Shown here one piece after another: positions 18,258-26,564 of a stretch of DNA of 64,000 nucleotides; position 1 is the stretch's first letter, and each line of letters opens with the position of its first letter. Location of the stretch: contig NZ_POJD01000107.1 of assembly GCF_002960445.1 (NCBI RefSeq), positions 1 to 64,000 on the forward strand. Direction: 5' to 3'. The notes beneath the pieces were generated by a model. The model worked only from the letters and a program-made list of their open reading frames with translations. It was not told where the DNA came from and ran no database searches. The position numbers were made by a program, and so were the translations under genes. The stretch comes from Streptococcus suis (lineage in GTDB: Bacteria; Bacillota; Bacilli; Lactobacillales; Streptococcaceae).

Positions 18258-18983
18258 ATGAGTGGTCAAGTTGATGACAAACCCCTTTATTTGCAGTTGG
18301 TCGATGAACTAGAAGTAGCTATTCGTGAGAGAATGGCGCCAAATGATAAATTGCTTTCAGAGCGGGAACTGACACAGGTACATGGGGTCAGTCGCATTAC
18401 CGTTCGCCTAGCCTTGCAGGAGTTGGAAAAGCGCGGCTTAGTTTATAGGAAACATGGCAAGGGAACCTATGTTTCAGAAATTTTGGATAATGCTGTTGAT
18501 TTATCCCAGTCCTACAGTTTCACAGACCAGATGAGAAAGATTGGTAAGGAACCCCGAACTTCAATTCTGTCTTTTCAGACTGTTCCAGCTACTGATTATC
18601 TTGCTCAACATCTACAGTTGCGTAAGGGTGAAGAGGTTTTTGAAATAGAACGCCTTCGTCTGGCTGATGAGATCCCAATGATGCTAGAGAGGACCTATGT
18701 TCCTGCCTCTCTATTTCCGAGTTTATCTGCGGATAGAATGATGGAGTTACCCTTGTATGAATTGTTTTTAGAAGATTATGACCAAACCATCCGTTTGGCA
18801 GAAGAAGAATTTTATGCAAGTATTTCTTTGGATAATGAAGCAAAGATGTTAAGTATTCCTAACAACAGTCCAGTTCTTCATTTGGTGAGAAAAACCTACA
18901 ATGATAAAAATAGGATAATTGAGTTTACACTGAGTATTGCTAGAGCGGATCAGTTTCGTTATAAGATTATTCATCAGAAATAG
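18258..18983 (+). CDS. GntR/HutC-family regulator with UTRA domain (copy A)
   Basis: A 241-residue regulator: GntR winged helix at about 8-75 (LSERELTQVHGVSRITVR, GKGTYVSE) and a UTRA ligand domain after about 90. UTRA domains bind sugars, amino sugars or amino acids, and HutC/NagR relatives repress catabolic operons. ATG 18258 follows AAAGGAGG at a good distance. It ends head-on against a second GntR-UTRA gene, with a shared terminator between them. The target is unknown; control of the nearby BgaC-PTS genes or of a distant amino-sugar operon are both possible. Confidence 0.87.
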   Translation: MSGQVDDKPLYLQLVDELEVAIRERMAPNDKLLSERELTQVHGVSRITVRLALQELEKRGLVYRKHGKGTYVSEILDNAVDLSQSYSFTDQMRKIGKEPRTSILSFQTVPATDYLAQHLQLRKGEEVFEIERLRLADEIPMMLERTYVPASLFPSLSADRMMELPLYELFLEDYDQTIRLAEEEFYASISLDNEAKMLSIPNNSPVLHLVRKTYNDKNRIIEFTLSIARADQFRYKIIHQK

Positions 18984-18984
18984 A

Positions 18985-19016
18985 AAAAAACGCAGATGGT
19001 TAAGTCTGCGTTTTTT
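18985..19016. terminator. Bidirectional terminator between two GntR genes
   Basis: AAAAAACGCAGA pairs perfectly with TCTGCGTTTTTT across 8 bases. A-run and T-run symmetry lets it end both converging transcripts. Confidence 0.88.
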
Positions 19017-19020
19017 GCAT

Positions 19021-19731
19021 TTAACGGTGGTTAGCCATGATTTCAAATTTGTAGTATTTCCAGTGCTTGTAGGTTTCAGTATATTCCATAATTTCACCAC
19101 TTGCGCTGTGAGTGGTTGTTTTATTTTGAAGAACTGCAGGTTCTGTTGCTTTTAAATTTAAATGTTTTGAAACGTCTTTTGGACAAGGGCTAACAATTTC
19201 ATTTGTTTCAACAAACGGTTCCTCAGACATATGGATATTGTAGTCCAATTTGAAGCGTTGGTAGATAGACTGATAATGTTCTAGTGGAGCATCCGGATTT
19301 TGAATATATCGTTGAGGGATATAGGAATTGTGGAAGATATAGGGTGTATTTTCTGCTGAACGCACACGAACAATCTTATAGTAGAAATCATTCTTATCCA
19401 GATTGAGTTTTTCTAGAATGTCAGGATCATTGCCTTTTTCACAAGAGAGCACGACAACGGTATCCTTATCCATTGAGAAAACTTCAATATCGGAGAATTC
19501 TACCAAGCGTCCTTTACGGGAACGGGAAACGAAGGTTCCTTTGCCCTGTTGACGAACCAGGTAGCCATCCTTAACCAATTCATTCACAGCACGGATAACC
19601 GTAATAGAGCTAACGTTAAATAGTTTTGTCAATTCAGATTCAGTGTAAAATTTATCGCCATTTTCAAATTTACCAGAGATAATCTGTTGACGTAAGTCAT
19701 TTTGTATCAGTTGGTACTTAGGTACTTTCAT
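19021..19731 (-). CDS. GntR/HutC-family repressor of the bgaC-PTS locus (BgaR-like)
   Basis: A 236-residue GntR-UTRA regulator: winged helix at about 5-70 (TESELTKLFNVSSITVIRAV, GKGTFVSR), then UTRA. It is transcribed away from bgaC, as the pneumococcal BgaR repressor is from its bgaC operon, which is the main reason for the functional call. ATG 19731 has AAGGAAG upstream; the frame extends another 18 codons back into the promoter and is not used. Its sequence differs clearly from copy A, so they are not a recent duplication. Confidence 0.82.
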   Translation of the reverse strand: MKVPKYQLIQNDLRQQIISGKFENGDKFYTESELTKLFNVSSITVIRAVNELVKDGYLVRQQGKGTFVSRSRKGRLVEFSDIEVFSMDKDTVVVLSCEKGNDPDILEKLNLDKNDFYYKIVRVRSAENTPYIFHNSYIPQRYIQNPDAPLEHYQSIYQRFKLDYNIHMSEEPFVETNEIVSPCPKDVSKHLNLKATEPAVLQNKTTTHSASGEIMEYTETYKHWKYYKFEIMANHR

Positions 19732-19756
19732 ATTTATTACTTCCTTTCCATGTTTT

Positions 19757-19785
19757 ATTATACTAAATGAATTTTGAAAAATCAA
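19757..19785 (-). promoter_or_regulatory. Promoter of the BgaR-like gene with a palindrome at the -35
   Basis: On the minus strand TTGATT (19780-19785) and TATAAT (19757-19762) are 17 bases apart. TTTTGA-AAAA-TCAAAA (19772-19787) covers the -35 box and could be an autoregulatory operator. Confidence 0.6.
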
Positions 19786-19886
19786 AATATACAGCTGGAA
19801 ACCCTAAAAAAATCCCTGTAATCCTTTTCCCTATCCTATATTTTTCAAAAAGAATAAAATATTTCAAAAAAATTTCAAAAAAGTAG

Positions 19887-19915
19887 TGGACATAACCAGT
19901 AAAAAGTGTTATTAT
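19887..19915 (+). promoter_or_regulatory. bgaC operon promoter with a candidate operator in the spacer
   Basis: TGGACA (19887-19892) and TATTAT (19910-19915) are 17 bases apart. An inverted repeat ATAAC (19892-19896) / GTTAT (19908-19912) fills the spacer, where a bound repressor would block RNA polymerase. The BgaR-like regulator next door is the natural candidate. Confidence 0.6.
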
Positions 19916-19951
19916 ATTAACAGAAAGGTATATAATTATAAAGGTGACGAG

Positions 19952-21724
19952 ATGACAGAGTTCTATATAAAAGATCAAATTTACTTAGATCATCAACCCT
20001 TTAAAATTCTATCGGGGGCCATCCATTATTTCCGAGTGCATCCTGATGACTGGTACCATTCCTTGTATAACTTAAAAGCTTTAGGTTTTAATACGGTTGA
20101 AACCTATGTTCCTTGGAATATGCACGAACCTAAAAAAGGGGAGTTTTGCTATGAAGGGATACTGGATCTGGAGCGCTTCTTACAGCTGGCGCAGGATTTG
20201 GGGCTTTATGCTATCGTTCGTCCTTCCCCATATATTTGTGCTGAGTGGGAATGGGGAGGTCTCCCCGCTTGGCTGATGCAGGAGGAGCTGAGGGTTCGTT
20301 CTCATGATGAACGCTACCTAAGGCACTTAGATGAATATTACGCTTCTCTTCTTCCTAAATTAGCCAAGTTCCAACTCGCACAAGGTGGCAATATCCTTAT
20401 GTTCCAGGTAGAGAACGAATATGGTTCCTATGGTGAGGATAAGGAATATCTAAGGGCTGTAGCAGGTCTAATGAGGAAGTATGGCTTGACAGCTCCGCTC
20501 TTCACTTCTGATGGTGCATGGCGGGCAACGCTTCGAGCAGGGACCTTGATAGAAGACGACATCTTTGTGACAGGTAACTTTGGTTCGAGAGCTAGAGAAA
20601 ACTTTGCAAACATGCAGGCCTTCTTTAATGAATATGGCAAGGAATGGCCTTACATGTGTATGGAGTTCTGGGATGGTTGGTTTAACCGCTGGGGTGATGA
20701 AGTTATTCGTCGCGATCCAGATGAGATGGTTGACGCTGTTATGGAATGTATTGAATTAGGTTCGATTAACCTCTATATGTTCCACGGAGGAACCAACTTT
20801 GGCTTCATGAATGGTTGCTCGGCTCGGGGTCAGATTGATTTGCCACAGGTGACTTCTTATGACTATGATGCGATTTTAGATGAGGCTGGTAATCCAACTA
20901 AGAAATTCTATGCCTTACAAAAACGTATGAAAGAAGCCTATCCTGATTTGTCCTATGCGGAGCCACTGGTTAAGGAAGCCAAGGCTTATCCAGCAGTAGA
21001 CTTAAAGGACAAGGTTGGTCTATTTTCTACAGCAGAAAATGTAAGCGATTACTCATCTAGCTTCTATCCAAAAAATATGGAAGAGTTGGGTCAATCGACA
21101 GGCTATATTCTTTATAAAACACGGATAGAACGTGATAAGGATGAGGCAGAGCGACTTCGTGTCATTGATGCTCGAGATCGTATTCAGGTCTATGCCGATG
21201 GTCGCTTGGTTACAACCCAGTATCAGACAGAAATTGGTGAAGATATTGAATTAGAGTTCCAGTCTAACCAGGTTGAACTAGCAGTGTTAGTTGAAAACAT
21301 GGGACGAGTCAATTACGGTCATAAATTGACTGCACCTACACAATCCAAAGGTTTGGGTCGTGGTGCCATAGCAGATTTGCACTATATCAGTAATTGGGAT
21401 ATGTACCCATTGCCACTGGATGATATTTCTGGACTAGACTTCACAAAAGGGTGGCAGGAGGGGCAACCAGCCTTCTATCGCTACCAGTTTGAACTAGAAG
21501 ACCTGGCAGACACTTACTTGGACATGACAGGTTTTGGTAAGGGTGTTGTATTTGTTAACAATGTAAATATCGGACGTTTCTGGGAAAAAGGTCCAATCCT
21601 CTATCTCTATATTCCAAAAGGATACTTAAAGAAAGGAGTTAATGAAATAGTCGTTTTTGAAACGGAAGGACAATATAGAGAGAAGATTAGCTTTTCACAG
21701 GAACCCGTTTATAAAGAAGTATAG
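19952..21724 (+). CDS. bgaC: BgaC-type beta-galactosidase, GH35
   Basis: A 590-residue glycoside hydrolase family 35 enzyme. The first 320 or so residues form the TIM barrel, with general acid/base Glu156 in QVENEYGSYG and nucleophile Glu238 in CMEFWDGW; beta-sandwich domains follow. BgaC of pneumococcus removes beta-1,3-linked galactose from GlcNAc/GalNAc glycans. No signal peptide is seen, so it would act on imported sugar or by non-classical export. ATG 19952 has AAGGTGA upstream; an in-frame GTG at 19886 overlaps the promoter and is rejected. It leads the PTS operon. Confidence 0.95.
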   Translation: MTEFYIKDQIYLDHQPFKILSGAIHYFRVHPDDWYHSLYNLKALGFNTVETYVPWNMHEPKKGEFCYEGILDLERFLQLAQDLGLYAIVRPSPYICAEWEWGGLPAWLMQEELRVRSHDERYLRHLDEYYASLLPKLAKFQLAQGGNILMFQVENEYGSYGEDKEYLRAVAGLMRKYGLTAPLFTSDGAWRATLRAGTLIEDDIFVTGNFGSRARENFANMQAFFNEYGKEWPYMCMEFWDGWFNRWGDEVIRRDPDEMVDAVMECIELGSINLYMFHGGTNFGFMNGCSARGQIDLPQVTSYDYDAILDEAGNPTKKFYALQKRMKEAYPDLSYAEPLVKEAKAYPAVDLKDKVGLFSTAENVSDYSSSFYPKNMEELGQSTGYILYKTRIERDKDEAERLRVIDARDRIQVYADGRLVTTQYQTEIGEDIELEFQSNQVELAVLVENMGRVNYGHKLTAPTQSKGLGRGAIADLHYISNWDMYPLPLDDISGLDFTKGWQEGQPAFYRYQFELEDLADTYLDMTGFGKGVVFVNNVNIGRFWEKGPILYLYIPKGYLKKGVNEIVVFETEGQYREKISFSQEPVYKEV

Positions 21725-21779
21725 GTACTCCCTTGAGAGTGTCTAACAGAAAGATTTATGAAGAAAAGGAGAACATTGT

Positions 21780-22265
21780 ATGGCAATTATTGCTACACGT
21801 ATTGATGGTCGTTTGATCCACGGTCAGGTTGCTAACCTTTGGACGACTAAATTAAATATTAGTCGGATCATGGTTATCGATGATGCGGTTGCTCAAAACG
21901 ACATTGAGAAACAAGGTTTGAAATTAGCCTGCCCACCGGGGGTAAAATTATCTATTTTGCCAATCGAAAAAGCAGCTAATAACATCAAGGAAGGCAAATA
22001 TGATGCGCAACGTTTGTTGATTGTTGCCCGTCGTCCTGAAAACTTCCTCCGCTTGGTTGAATATGGTGTAGAACTTGCTGAATTGAACGTCGGCAATATG
22101 TCACAATCACCAGAAACTCGCTCTGTTACTCGCTCTATTAACGTTGTAGACAAGGACATTGCGGACTTTGATGCCTTGGTTGCTAAGGGAGTGAAATTGA
22201 TCGCTCAAATGGTACCAGGCGACACGCCAAAAGACTTTATGCCACTCTTGGATAAGGTCAGATAA
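21780..22265 (+). CDS. PTS mannose-family EIIB subunit
   Basis: A 161-residue EIIB of the mannose/GalNAc family. The phosphorylation site is His14 in RIDGRLIHGQV, and the N-terminal VIDDAVAQND segment is typical. It takes phosphate from EIIA and passes it to the sugar entering through EIIC/EIID. It has a strong ribosome binding site (AAAAGGAG) and follows bgaC by 55 bases, which carry a short hairpin but no terminator. Confidence 0.93.
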   Translation: MAIIATRIDGRLIHGQVANLWTTKLNISRIMVIDDAVAQNDIEKQGLKLACPPGVKLSILPIEKAANNIKEGKYDAQRLLIVARRPENFLRLVEYGVELAELNVGNMSQSPETRSVTRSINVVDKDIADFDALVAKGVKLIAQMVPGDTPKDFMPLLDKVR

Positions 22266-22307
22266 ACTTCGGATATTTTTGAAAAATTTTAAAGGAGGTT
22301 CACTATT

Positions 22308-23201
22308 ATGCAATGGTGGCAAATATTACTTCTAACGCTCTACTCTGCTTATCAGATTTGTGATGAGTTGACAATTGTATCGTCAGCTGGTTCTCCAGTC
22401 TTCGCAGGGTTCATCTCTGGTTTGATCATGGGTGACATGGCAACTGGTTTGACCATTGGAGCAGCTCTTCAATTGATGGTACTTGGTGTAGGTACTTTCG
22501 GTGGTGCATCTCGTATCGACGCAACTTCTGGTGCGGTTCTTGCGACAGCTTTCTCAGTTTCACAAGGTATTGACCCAGAACTTGCCGTATCTACTATCGC
22601 AGTACCTGTAGCAGCACTTCTTGTTTATACAGATATTGCTGGTCGTTTCTCAACTACGTTCTTTGCACACCGCGTAGATGCTGCGGTTGAAAAATTTGAC
22701 TATGCAGCAATCGAACGCAACTACCTTCTTGGAGCTATTCCATGGGCAGCATCTCGTGCACTTCCTGTTTTCCTTGCCCTTGCATTCGGTGGTGAGTTTG
22801 TAAACACAATGGTTACTACTATCCAAGAATATCAATGGATTGCAGATGGTTTAACACTTGCTGCTCGTATGCTTCCAGGTCTTGGATTTGCAATCTTGCT
22901 CCACTACCTTCCACTTAAACGTAACCTTCACTACTTGGCAGTTGGTTTTGCCCTTACAGCTATGTTGACTGTTCTTTACGGTAACGTATCAGCTTTGGGT
23001 GGTGCTGTTGCTGGTATCGTTGGCACTCTTCCTGAAGATGCAGGTATCGCTTTTGTGAACAACTTCAAAGGCTTGTCAATGATCGGTATCGCTATTGTGG
23101 GTGCTTTCCTTTCAGTGCTTCACTTCAAAAATAGCCAAAAAGTAGCAGTGGTTGCTCCATCAGTTTCAGAAAGTGGGGAAATTGAAGATGACGAAATCTA
23201 A
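22308..23201 (+). CDS. PTS mannose-family EIIC subunit
   Basis: A 297-residue integral membrane subunit with many helices. It shows the family's glycine-rich GLIMGDMATGLTIGAALQLM segment and the GTFGGASRIDAT motif. It forms the sugar channel with EIID. It has a consensus AAAGGAGG before the start. The C-terminal tail (about 20 residues) is polar, and its coding sequence overlaps the EIID start. The likely substrate is the disaccharide or galactose released by BgaC, by analogy with the pneumococcal locus. Confidence 0.93.
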   Translation: MQWWQILLLTLYSAYQICDELTIVSSAGSPVFAGFISGLIMGDMATGLTIGAALQLMVLGVGTFGGASRIDATSGAVLATAFSVSQGIDPELAVSTIAVPVAALLVYTDIAGRFSTTFFAHRVDAAVEKFDYAAIERNYLLGAIPWAASRALPVFLALAFGGEFVNTMVTTIQEYQWIADGLTLAARMLPGLGFAILLHYLPLKRNLHYLAVGFALTAMLTVLYGNVSALGGAVAGIVGTLPEDAGIAFVNNFKGLSMIGIAIVGAFLSVLHFKNSQKVAVVAPSVSESGEIEDDEI

Positions 23202-24003
23202 TTACAAACTAACAAAAGAAGATTTTAATCAAATCAACAAACGTAGCTTGTTCACTTATCAGTTAGGTTGGAACTATGAGCGGATGCAGGGTTCTGGTTA
23301 CCTCTACATGATTTTGCCACAGCTTCGTAAAATGTATGGAGATGGTACTCCTGAATTGAAGGAAATGATGAAATTGCATACTCAATTCTTCAACACTTCT
23401 CCATTCTTCCATACCATCATTACTGGTATTGACTTGGCGCTTGAAGAAAGCGACGGTGTAGCTTCTAAGGATGCAGTTAACGGTATTAAGACAGCCTTGA
23501 TGGGACCATTTGCTCCAATCGGTGACTCTATCTTTGGTTCCCTTGTACCAGCTATCATGGGTACTGTAGCAGCGACTATGGCTAAAGAAGGAACTCCAGC
23601 AGGTATCTTCCTTTGGGTAGCTGTAGCAGTAGCTTATGACATCTTCCGTTGGAAACAGTTGGAAATTGCCTATAAAGAAGGTACTAAACTCATCACAACT
23701 ATGCGTGATAAGTTGACAGCTCTTGTAGATGCTGCTTCTGTAATGGGTGTCTTCATGATGGGTGCCTTGATTGCAACTATGATTAACTTTGAAGTATCAT
23801 GGGCTCCAAGTGTTGGTGAAAAAGTGATTGATGTACAAGACTTGCTCAACACTATCTTCCCTCGTTTGGTACCAGCTATCTTCACAGGCTTTGTCTTCTG
23901 GTTGCTAGGACGCAAAGGTATGACTTCTACTAAGGCTATCTTGATTATCATCGTTCTTGCAGTAACGCTTTCAGCAATCGGTAAGTTTGTCTTTGGCATG
24001 TAA
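23188..24003 (+). CDS. PTS mannose-family EIID subunit
   Basis: A 271-residue EIID membrane subunit, with the family N-terminus (LFTYQLGWNYERMQGSGYLY), MGPFAPIGDSIFGSL in the middle and C-terminal helices. ATG 23188 is used because it aligns with the family and overlaps the EIIC gene by 14 bases; the frame is open further upstream only within EIIC. EIID and EIIC together carry the sugar and set specificity. Confidence 0.93.
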   Translation: MTKSNYKLTKEDFNQINKRSLFTYQLGWNYERMQGSGYLYMILPQLRKMYGDGTPELKEMMKLHTQFFNTSPFFHTIITGIDLALEESDGVASKDAVNGIKTALMGPFAPIGDSIFGSLVPAIMGTVAATMAKEGTPAGIFLWVAVAVAYDIFRWKQLEIAYKEGTKLITTMRDKLTALVDAASVMGVFMMGALIATMINFEVSWAPSVGEKVIDVQDLLNTIFPRLVPAIFTGFVFWLLGRKGMTSTKAILIIIVLAVTLSAIGKFVFGM

Positions 24004-24007
24004 GCGT

Positions 24008-24409
24008 ATGGGTAAGAGTTTAATTTTAGTAAGTCATGGGATTTTCTGTGAAGAATTGAAGAAATCTACTGAGATGATTATGGGTCCTCAGGAGGATATC
24101 TATACAGTAGCTCTTTTACCAGAAGAAGGTCCAGAAGACTTCCAGAAGAAATTTGAAGAAACAGTTGCTAATTTAGATGACTTTGTTGTATTCGCTGACT
24201 TGTTGGGCGGTACACCAGCCAACGTTGTTTCCCGTAAATTGATTGACGGTGGGCAGTTTGACCTCTATGCAGGTATGAACATGCCTATGGTGATTGGTTT
24301 CTTGAACGGCGTCTTGCTCGGTGAAGCCGTAGACTATGTGGAATTTGGTACAAGCAACCTCGTCCATGTCAATAGCCTACTAACAAGCGATGACGATGAT
24401 GAGGAATAA
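24008..24409 (+). CDS. PTS mannose-family EIIA subunit
   Basis: A 133-residue EIIA. The active His is His10 in LILVSHGIF; the central VVFADLLGGTPANV motif and the later GMNMPMVIGFL are typical. It receives phosphate from HPr and passes it to EIIB. ATG 24008 lies 4 bases after the EIID stop with a poor ribosome binding site, so coupled translation is likely. It ends the PTS run; in pneumococcus the agaS gene comes next, but here it is absent. Confidence 0.9.
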   Translation: MGKSLILVSHGIFCEELKKSTEMIMGPQEDIYTVALLPEEGPEDFQKKFEETVANLDDFVVFADLLGGTPANVVSRKLIDGGQFDLYAGMNMPMVIGFLNGVLLGEAVDYVEFGTSNLVHVNSLLTSDDDDEE

Positions 24410-24557
24410 ACTAGTTCGGTGGACTAGTTTAGCCCGAGCCTAGAAATGGGTTTCTCATTCCAGTTTTCTGACTAGTCATCTATATGATGAGGCTTTAAGT
24501 ATCCTGAGGGGAAGCAAGTTGATTGCCTCCCCTCATTTGATGTTGTGAGGAAAAGCA
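24408..24557. other. Structured gap between EIIA and galM
   Basis: AAACTAGT (24408-24415) pairs with ACTAGTTT (24423-24430) right at the EIIA stop, and GAGGGG (24506-24511) pairs with CCCCTC (24529-24534) just before galM. Neither has a proper T-tract, so both may be processing or attenuation hairpins. The gap sits where agaS occurs in related loci. No trace of agaS coding sequence was recognised. Confidence 0.5.
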
Positions 24558-25559
24558 ATGATTGACGTAAAAGATTTTGGTGAAAAAGCGAAGCTCTATT
24601 GCTTAAAAAATAAAAATGGCATGCAGGTTACTCTGACTGATTTTGGTGCCAGAGTGGTGGAAGTTCTCTTGCCGGTAGAAGAAAATGGTGGTTTACGGAA
24701 TGTCAGTTTGGCTGCCAAGTCGGATGATGATTACCGTAAGACAGATTTGTACCCTGGTTCAAGCATTGTCCCAGTAGCGGGGCGTATTTCAGGTGCTCAG
24801 GCTGAGATAAAGGGAACCAGATATCAGTTCACAGAAAATGAACCTAGCAGAACCTTGCATGGTGGGATTGACACGGCAAATGAACAGTACTGGGATGTCC
24901 TTCTAGACCATGAGAAAAATCAAGTGACCTTTGGCATTGTCCTAAAAGATGGTTTCAATGGTTTTCCAGGAGATGTGAGGGTTGAGGCTATTTATGGTCT
25001 AACAGACCAGAACGAGTTGACGGTGGATTATCGAGCGGTGTCTAGCAAAGACACGATTTTCAATCCGACCAATCACATCTATTTCAACTTATCGGGGGAT
25101 TTTCAGCAGTCAGTAGCAGACCATGAAATTCGGATTGAGGCAAATCGCTATGCTCCGCTTGGTGAGGATAATCTGCCAACAAGTGTCTTAGAGGATGTAA
25201 CGGGAACACCGTTTGACTTTAGAGAGGGAGCAAGATTTGCTCAGGGCTTTGACAGCCAGCACCCTCAGAATATCCTTGTGAAAGGTTACGACCATCCATG
25301 GCTTTTGGAGCAGGTGGAGGTTCCAGTTGAAGTTAGTAGCCCAGATGGGAAAATAAGTCTGCGCGTGCGAACCAATCAGCCATCAGTAGTCATCTACACT
25401 TACAATTATCCTGTTGAAGCTTTGGCTGCCTACCATGGTGCCTTTAGCTTGGAATGCCAGGCTCTGCCAAATGCTTGCAACCTAGATGGCTTTGGCTCCA
25501 TTTTGCTGGAAAAAGATGAGGAATTTTTATCTCAGACTGTTTATCAATTTTCATGGTAA
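24558..25559 (+). CDS. galM: Aldose 1-epimerase
   Basis: A 333-residue galactose-mutarotase-family protein. It has LHGGIDTANEQYW with one catalytic His, NPTNHIYFNLSG with the second, and the C-terminal FSLECQALPN with the catalytic Glu. It converts beta- to alpha-galactose so that galactose freed by BgaC can enter the Leloir pathway. It closes the bgaC-PTS-galM cluster and is followed by a terminator. Confidence 0.92.
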   Translation: MIDVKDFGEKAKLYCLKNKNGMQVTLTDFGARVVEVLLPVEENGGLRNVSLAAKSDDDYRKTDLYPGSSIVPVAGRISGAQAEIKGTRYQFTENEPSRTLHGGIDTANEQYWDVLLDHEKNQVTFGIVLKDGFNGFPGDVRVEAIYGLTDQNELTVDYRAVSSKDTIFNPTNHIYFNLSGDFQQSVADHEIRIEANRYAPLGEDNLPTSVLEDVTGTPFDFREGARFAQGFDSQHPQNILVKGYDHPWLLEQVEVPVEVSSPDGKISLRVRTNQPSVVIYTYNYPVEALAAYHGAFSLECQALPNACNLDGFGSILLEKDEEFLSQTVYQFSW

Positions 25560-25564
25560 GAATG

Positions 25565-25607
25565 AGAAGCTCTACCTGCTAGACAGATAGGGCTTCTTGT
25601 CTTTTTT
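25565..25607 (+). terminator. Terminator after galM
   Basis: AGAAGC (25565-25570) pairs with GCTTCT (25592-25597), with additional inner CTA/TAG pairs, followed by a T-run at 25602-25607. Confidence 0.65.
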
Positions 25608-25624
25608 GGAAAATGTGGTATAAT
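25597..25624 (+). promoter_or_regulatory. Promoter of the DUF1912-like gene
   Basis: TTGTCT (25597-25602) and TATAAT (25619-25624), 16 bases apart, with TGG ahead of the -10 forming an extended element. It overlaps the end of the galM terminator. Confidence 0.6.
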
Positions 25625-25666
25625 AAATCGGTGTGTTTCGATTGAAGCAGACGAAAGAGGAAAATA

Positions 25667-25921
25667 ATGACAAAAGAACAAGAATTTTTAAAGGAATTTG
25701 AAGCTTGGGTCAATACTCAGGTCATGGTAAACGAGATGGCGGTAGAAGAAAGCCGTCGTGTATTGGAAGAGGATAAGGATGAGCGTGCGGCGGATGCCTA
25801 CATCCGTTACGAAAGTAAGCTAGATGCTTATCGTTTTATCCAGGGGAAATTTGCCAACTATCATGCTGGCAAGAGCTTCCATGATTTACCAGATGACTTA
25901 TTTGGCCAAAGACATTATTAA
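25667..25921 (+). CDS. DUF1912-like small protein
   Basis: An 84-residue, highly charged, helical cytoplasmic protein (EFLKEFEAWVNTQVMVNEMA, then RRVLEEDKDERAADAYIRYE) ending in LPDDLFGQRHY. It resembles the DUF1912 family of streptococci, which has no known role. AGAGGAAAA precedes the start. It is followed at 16 bases by the HhH protein and is probably co-transcribed. Confidence 0.62.
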   Translation: MTKEQEFLKEFEAWVNTQVMVNEMAVEESRRVLEEDKDERAADAYIRYESKLDAYRFIQGKFANYHAGKSFHDLPDDLFGQRHY

Positions 25922-25937
25922 AGAGAGGATAGAAATC

Positions 25938-26324
25938 TTGGCAAAGAAAAATGTAAATCGTAAAAAACTATTGAAAAAACAGTTGGCAGACTTGAAACGT
26001 GCAGGGCGTGTGGGGGTTGCTACAGCGCGTGAGGCTGTTGAAACTGTAGTTGAAAAGGCTGAAGCTGCAGTAGAGCATGCTGTGGAACAAGTGAATGAAG
26101 TTGTAGCAGAGGTGACTTCTTCAGCGACTTCATTGGAAGCCTTTATGGCACTTCCTGACTTGGAAGGTATTGCGGCAGCACGTTTGGAAACCTTCTACCA
26201 AGCAGGTATTCAATCTGTGGCTGATTTTGCAAACCATACAGAAAAAGAGCTCTTGGCTCTTAAAGGCATCGGTCCTGCAACTATCAAGCAGTTGAAAGAA
26301 AAAGGGATTGACTTGAAAGCTTAA
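25938..26324 (+). CDS. Helix-hairpin-helix protein
   Basis: A 128-residue protein: a very basic N-terminus (AKKNVNRKKLLKKQ), an Ala/Val/Glu-rich coiled segment at about 30-70, then an HhH-like domain (LPDLEGIAAARLETFYQAGI and LLALKGIGPATIKQLKEKGI). The GIGPATIKQL loop is the type that binds the DNA backbone. I choose TTG 25938 because AGAGAGGA lies 8 bases upstream; ATGs further upstream lie inside the preceding gene. The function is unknown; nucleic-acid binding is inferred. Confidence 0.65.
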   Translation: MAKKNVNRKKLLKKQLADLKRAGRVGVATAREAVETVVEKAEAAVEHAVEQVNEVVAEVTSSATSLEAFMALPDLEGIAAARLETFYQAGIQSVADFANHTEKELLALKGIGPATIKQLKEKGIDLKA

Positions 26325-26329
26325 ATCCC

Positions 26330-26358
26330 TTGCTTTTTAAGGTGCAATTTGTTACAAT
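26330..26358 (+). promoter_or_regulatory. Promoter of the valS T-box transcript
   Basis: TTGCTT (26330-26335) and TACAAT (26353-26358) are 17 bases apart, with TG one base ahead of the -10. Confidence 0.65.
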
Positions 26359-26363
26359 AAAGC

Positions 26364-26545
26364 CATTCAGAGGTGTTTTGAGCCCCATTTGTCACAGGAA
26401 GCGGTGGTACTGAGAAATCCGCACAAATGTCAAAACTGGTTGCTGATGATGTGAATCGAATAAGCAAAGTGCAGATAATGTATCTGAACAAGGGTGGTAC
26501 CGCGGAATAACTTCGTCCCTGTCTAGAAAGTCTAGGCAGGGATTT
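26364..26545 (+). ncRNA. T-box riboswitch (tRNA-Val responsive)
   Basis: A 5' leader with the invariant T-box AGGGTGGTACCGCG (26491-26504), able to form an antiterminator, followed by a competing terminator. That terminator pairs CCCTGTCTAGA (26517-26527) with TCTAGGCAGGG (26531-26541) and then T-rich sequence. The upstream Stem I region pairs CATTTGT with ACAAATG. A GTC at 26429-26431 followed by A is a plausible valine specifier codon. Uncharged tRNA-Val would turn on the VOC, nuclease-like and valS genes. The specifier is inferred. Confidence 0.88.
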
Positions 26546-26564
26546 TCATTTGGAAAGGAGAAAT

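Noticed and set aside
19801-19850. Possible catabolite-response (cre) site upstream of bgaC
   Set aside because: TGTAATCCTTTTCC matches the cre pattern only loosely and lacks the central CG; not enough to call.
24408-24430. Terminator between EIIA and galM
   Set aside because: The stem is perfect but there is no T-tract, so termination is not supported; reported as a structured gap.
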